DNA of 32,568 nucleotides from Oscillospiraceae bacterium (GTDB lineage: Bacteria; Bacillota; Clostridia; Oscillospirales; CAG-272): positions 1 through 32,568 of the forward strand of contig SVSG01000026.1 of NCBI GenBank assembly GCA_015064415.1, in the 5' to 3' direction. This document shows positions 31,345 through 32,568 of the stretch, in pieces. The position numbers and the translations under genes are program-made. The notes under the pieces are model-generated. The model worked only from the letters and a program-made list of their open reading frames with translations, was not told the DNA's origin and did no database searches. Numbering within the stretch: position 1 is the first letter of the stretch; every line of letters starts with the position of its first letter.

Positions 31345-32307
31345 ATGAAACCGTTTTTGAAAGCCACATTAACCGTTTTCCTGCTCTTGCTTGCTGTGCT
31401 GTATTCACCCCTTCTCACATACGCCGCCGAGGCGTCTGCCGCACAGGAGCAAACCGTATCCGATGTGCCGATCACAGATCATCTGGAAACGGAGGGCGAC
31501 ACGCGCCGCTACTTTTTTGAATTTGCCGAAAGTGGGGACGCCGCGATCCTTTTGCGCGCAAAGCAGGACTCGTGGGGCGGGTATACCTACTACTGGCGGA
31601 TCCGCGTGTATGCCGCAGGCGCAACAGAGCCGATCGCCGACCAAAACGCGAAGGGCCACAATAATCTGACCGTTGTCGCGCTTGACAATATCACGGCGGG
31701 GCGCTACGTTGTGGAAGTCTCCTCGCCCAAGAGCGGAAATCCGCTGATGGCGGGATTTACCACCGATCCGTACGAGATCGCGGTGCTTTCCTTGTATGAC
31801 TCTTACGATCCCGATTTTGAAAAAGACGAGCTTGCCTTGTTTGATCAACAATATCAGGTGATCGGAAAGGTGGACGGCACTTGGTTTATCAAAACGGGCG
31901 GCGGCGCGGCATACGGCGCATTTTATCGCAATGACGAGGGCGCGATTTTGCCGATACTGCTCAGCGAGGACGAAAATGCAGTCAGCTATTTCATTTCCTC
32001 AACGGGCGAGCACGTAACGACAAGCGAAAGCGTGGAAAAGGACGGAAAAACCTATTATTATACCGCCGCGCATTGGGTCGATCGGTATGAGAAGGGCTGG
32101 CAATCCGAGAAGGATGCAAACTATTGCTTCTTTGACGTGGAGGGCGATGCAGATGCGGCCGAGGAGATCCTCATTAAGCTGGAAAAGCAGGAAAAAGGGC
32201 TTTTCTGGTACTTTGTTTCGAATTATTGGTACTGGCCCCTGCTGGTGCTTCTTTTCATCGCGTTTCTTTGGATGACCTCGTTTTTTCAGTACGACGGCCC
32301 CGCATAA
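31345..32307 (+). CDS. Membrane-anchored surface protein, PPC-like domain, unknown function
   Basis: A 320-residue protein I do not recognise as a named family. It has a basic start and hydrophobic core typical of a signal peptide (about 1-28, ending LLTYAAEA). A beta-rich domain (about 35-150) follows, whose ITAGRYVVEVSSP strand resembles bacterial pre-peptidase C-terminal (PPC) domains. A second beta-rich region (about 155-275) leads to one membrane helix near the C-terminus (about 290-312, WPLLVLLFIAFLW) and a short tail. The ATG at 31345 has a distant AAGGGAA; a GTG precedes it by one codon. It is co-transcribed with the MarR gene. The bulk should be extracellular. Confidence 0.72.
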   Translation: MKPFLKATLTVFLLLLAVLYSPLLTYAAEASAAQEQTVSDVPITDHLETEGDTRRYFFEFAESGDAAILLRAKQDSWGGYTYYWRIRVYAAGATEPIADQNAKGHNNLTVVALDNITAGRYVVEVSSPKSGNPLMAGFTTDPYEIAVLSLYDSYDPDFEKDELALFDQQYQVIGKVDGTWFIKTGGGAAYGAFYRNDEGAILPILLSEDENAVSYFISSTGEHVTTSESVEKDGKTYYYTAAHWVDRYEKGWQSEKDANYCFFDVEGDADAAEEILIKLEKQEKGLFWYFVSNYWYWPLLVLLFIAFLWMTSFFQYDGPA

Positions 32308-32373
32308 CGGAGAATCAAAAAAGCTCTCACTCAAATGGGTGATGTTCTTATCGGAAAAATTGTATAACGCACG

Positions 32374-32421
32374 GTAGGGGCGAACTGTGTTCGCCCGCGG
32401 GCGTTCAAAGAACGCCCCTAC
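32374..32421. repeat. 48-bp palindromic intergenic repeat
   Basis: GTAGGGGCG at 32374-32382 is mirrored by CGCCCCTAC at 32413-32421. Each half also folds on itself, and the centre is the palindrome CGCCCGCGGGCG (32391-32402). Elements of this composition look like dispersed repeats in gut Clostridia genomes. No second copy is present in this window, so the repeat status is inference. Confidence 0.55.
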
Positions 32422-32457
32422 GGATAAAAAACTGCTCTGCAGTAAACAAATAATTAT

Positions 32458-32487
32458 CCCCGACAGATTTTTAATGGTCTGTCGGGG
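32458..32487. terminator. Stem-loop, possible terminator
   Basis: A 10-bp perfect stem (32458-32467 with 32478-32487) with a 10-nt loop. It is followed by an AT-rich but not T-only stretch, so terminator function is uncertain. The remaining sequence from 32488 to 32568 shows no gene that I can support. Confidence 0.5.
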
Positions 32488-32568
32488 AATATTTATTTCC
32501 ATCGTTCAATCAAAAAGTCGTTTTCTTTGGTTTCTTTCACTGAATATTGCTTTTGACATACAGAACAG

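Noticed and set aside
1..32568. CRISPR array, tRNA or rRNA genes, prophage or defence genes
   Set aside because: I saw no regularly spaced direct repeats, no cloverleaf with conserved tRNA bases, no rRNA-like sequence, and no phage structural, integrase or known defence motifs.

Overview
The window looks like the chromosome of an anaerobic, gut-type Firmicute (class Clostridia; genus not resolvable from this sequence). The coding DNA is GC-rich, but promoters are AT-rich with sigma-A type boxes, ribosome sites are AGGAGG-like, and genes are packed into operons with ATGA or TAATG overlaps closed by intrinsic terminators. HisG is the short form and is paired with HisZ. A YerC/TrpR-type regulator, a DegV/FakA pair and an rbfA-nrnA pair also fit Firmicutes. 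I see no phage genes, tRNA, rRNA, CRISPR array or intact insertion sequence.

Layout. (1) 1-107: three stem-loops, probably a mobile-element remnant. (2) 158-7930: histidine operon yerC(hisR)-hisZ-hisG-hisD-hisC-hisB-hisH-hisA-hisF-hisIE, driven by a strong promoter that overlaps a 22-bp palindrome and closed by a terminator. Every step from PRPP to histidine is covered except histidinol-phosphate phosphatase. (3) 8053-9534: a single-gene unit for a cytoplasmic GH39-type glycosidase. (4) 9717-17656, minus strand: an aromatic amino acid operon in transcript order tetR-tyrA-aroB-aroA-aroC-pheA-zinc ribbon-aroE/aroK fusion-aroQ. (5) Divergent from tetR, 17698-20347: degV(fakB)-fakA, with a perfect 15-bp palindrome in the shared intergenic region. 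(6) 20381-21490: DAHP synthase (aroF) under its own promoter. Together with region 4 this completes the route from PEP and erythrose-4-phosphate to chorismate, prephenate, phenylpyruvate and hydroxyphenylpyruvate. (7) 21537-22258: mscL with long charged extensions. (8) 22307-23608, minus: a Gfo/Idh/MocA oxidoreductase. (9) 23803-25970: pgk-tpiA. (10) 25979-26252: a noncoding element with 23-bp near-perfect terminal inverted repeats. (11) 26318-27683: rbfA-nrnA. (12) 27727-28920: a YkvI-like membrane protein with a terminator in its leader. (13) 28991-30793: a secreted/membrane serine-hydrolase-fold protein whose catalytic motifs are lost. (14) 30822-32307: a MarR regulator and a membrane-anchored surface protein. 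(15) 32374-32487: a palindromic intergenic repeat and a stem-loop.

Most of the window is core metabolism. The less ordinary parts are the regulatory sites (the histidine palindrome, the tetR/fakB palindrome, the leader hairpins), the zinc-ribbon protein locked into the aro operon, the AroE-AroK fusion, the degenerate beta-lactamase-fold membrane protein and the inverted-repeat element. I found no clear candidate for a wholly new defence or mobile system. All names and functions come from reading motifs by eye; no database search was run.
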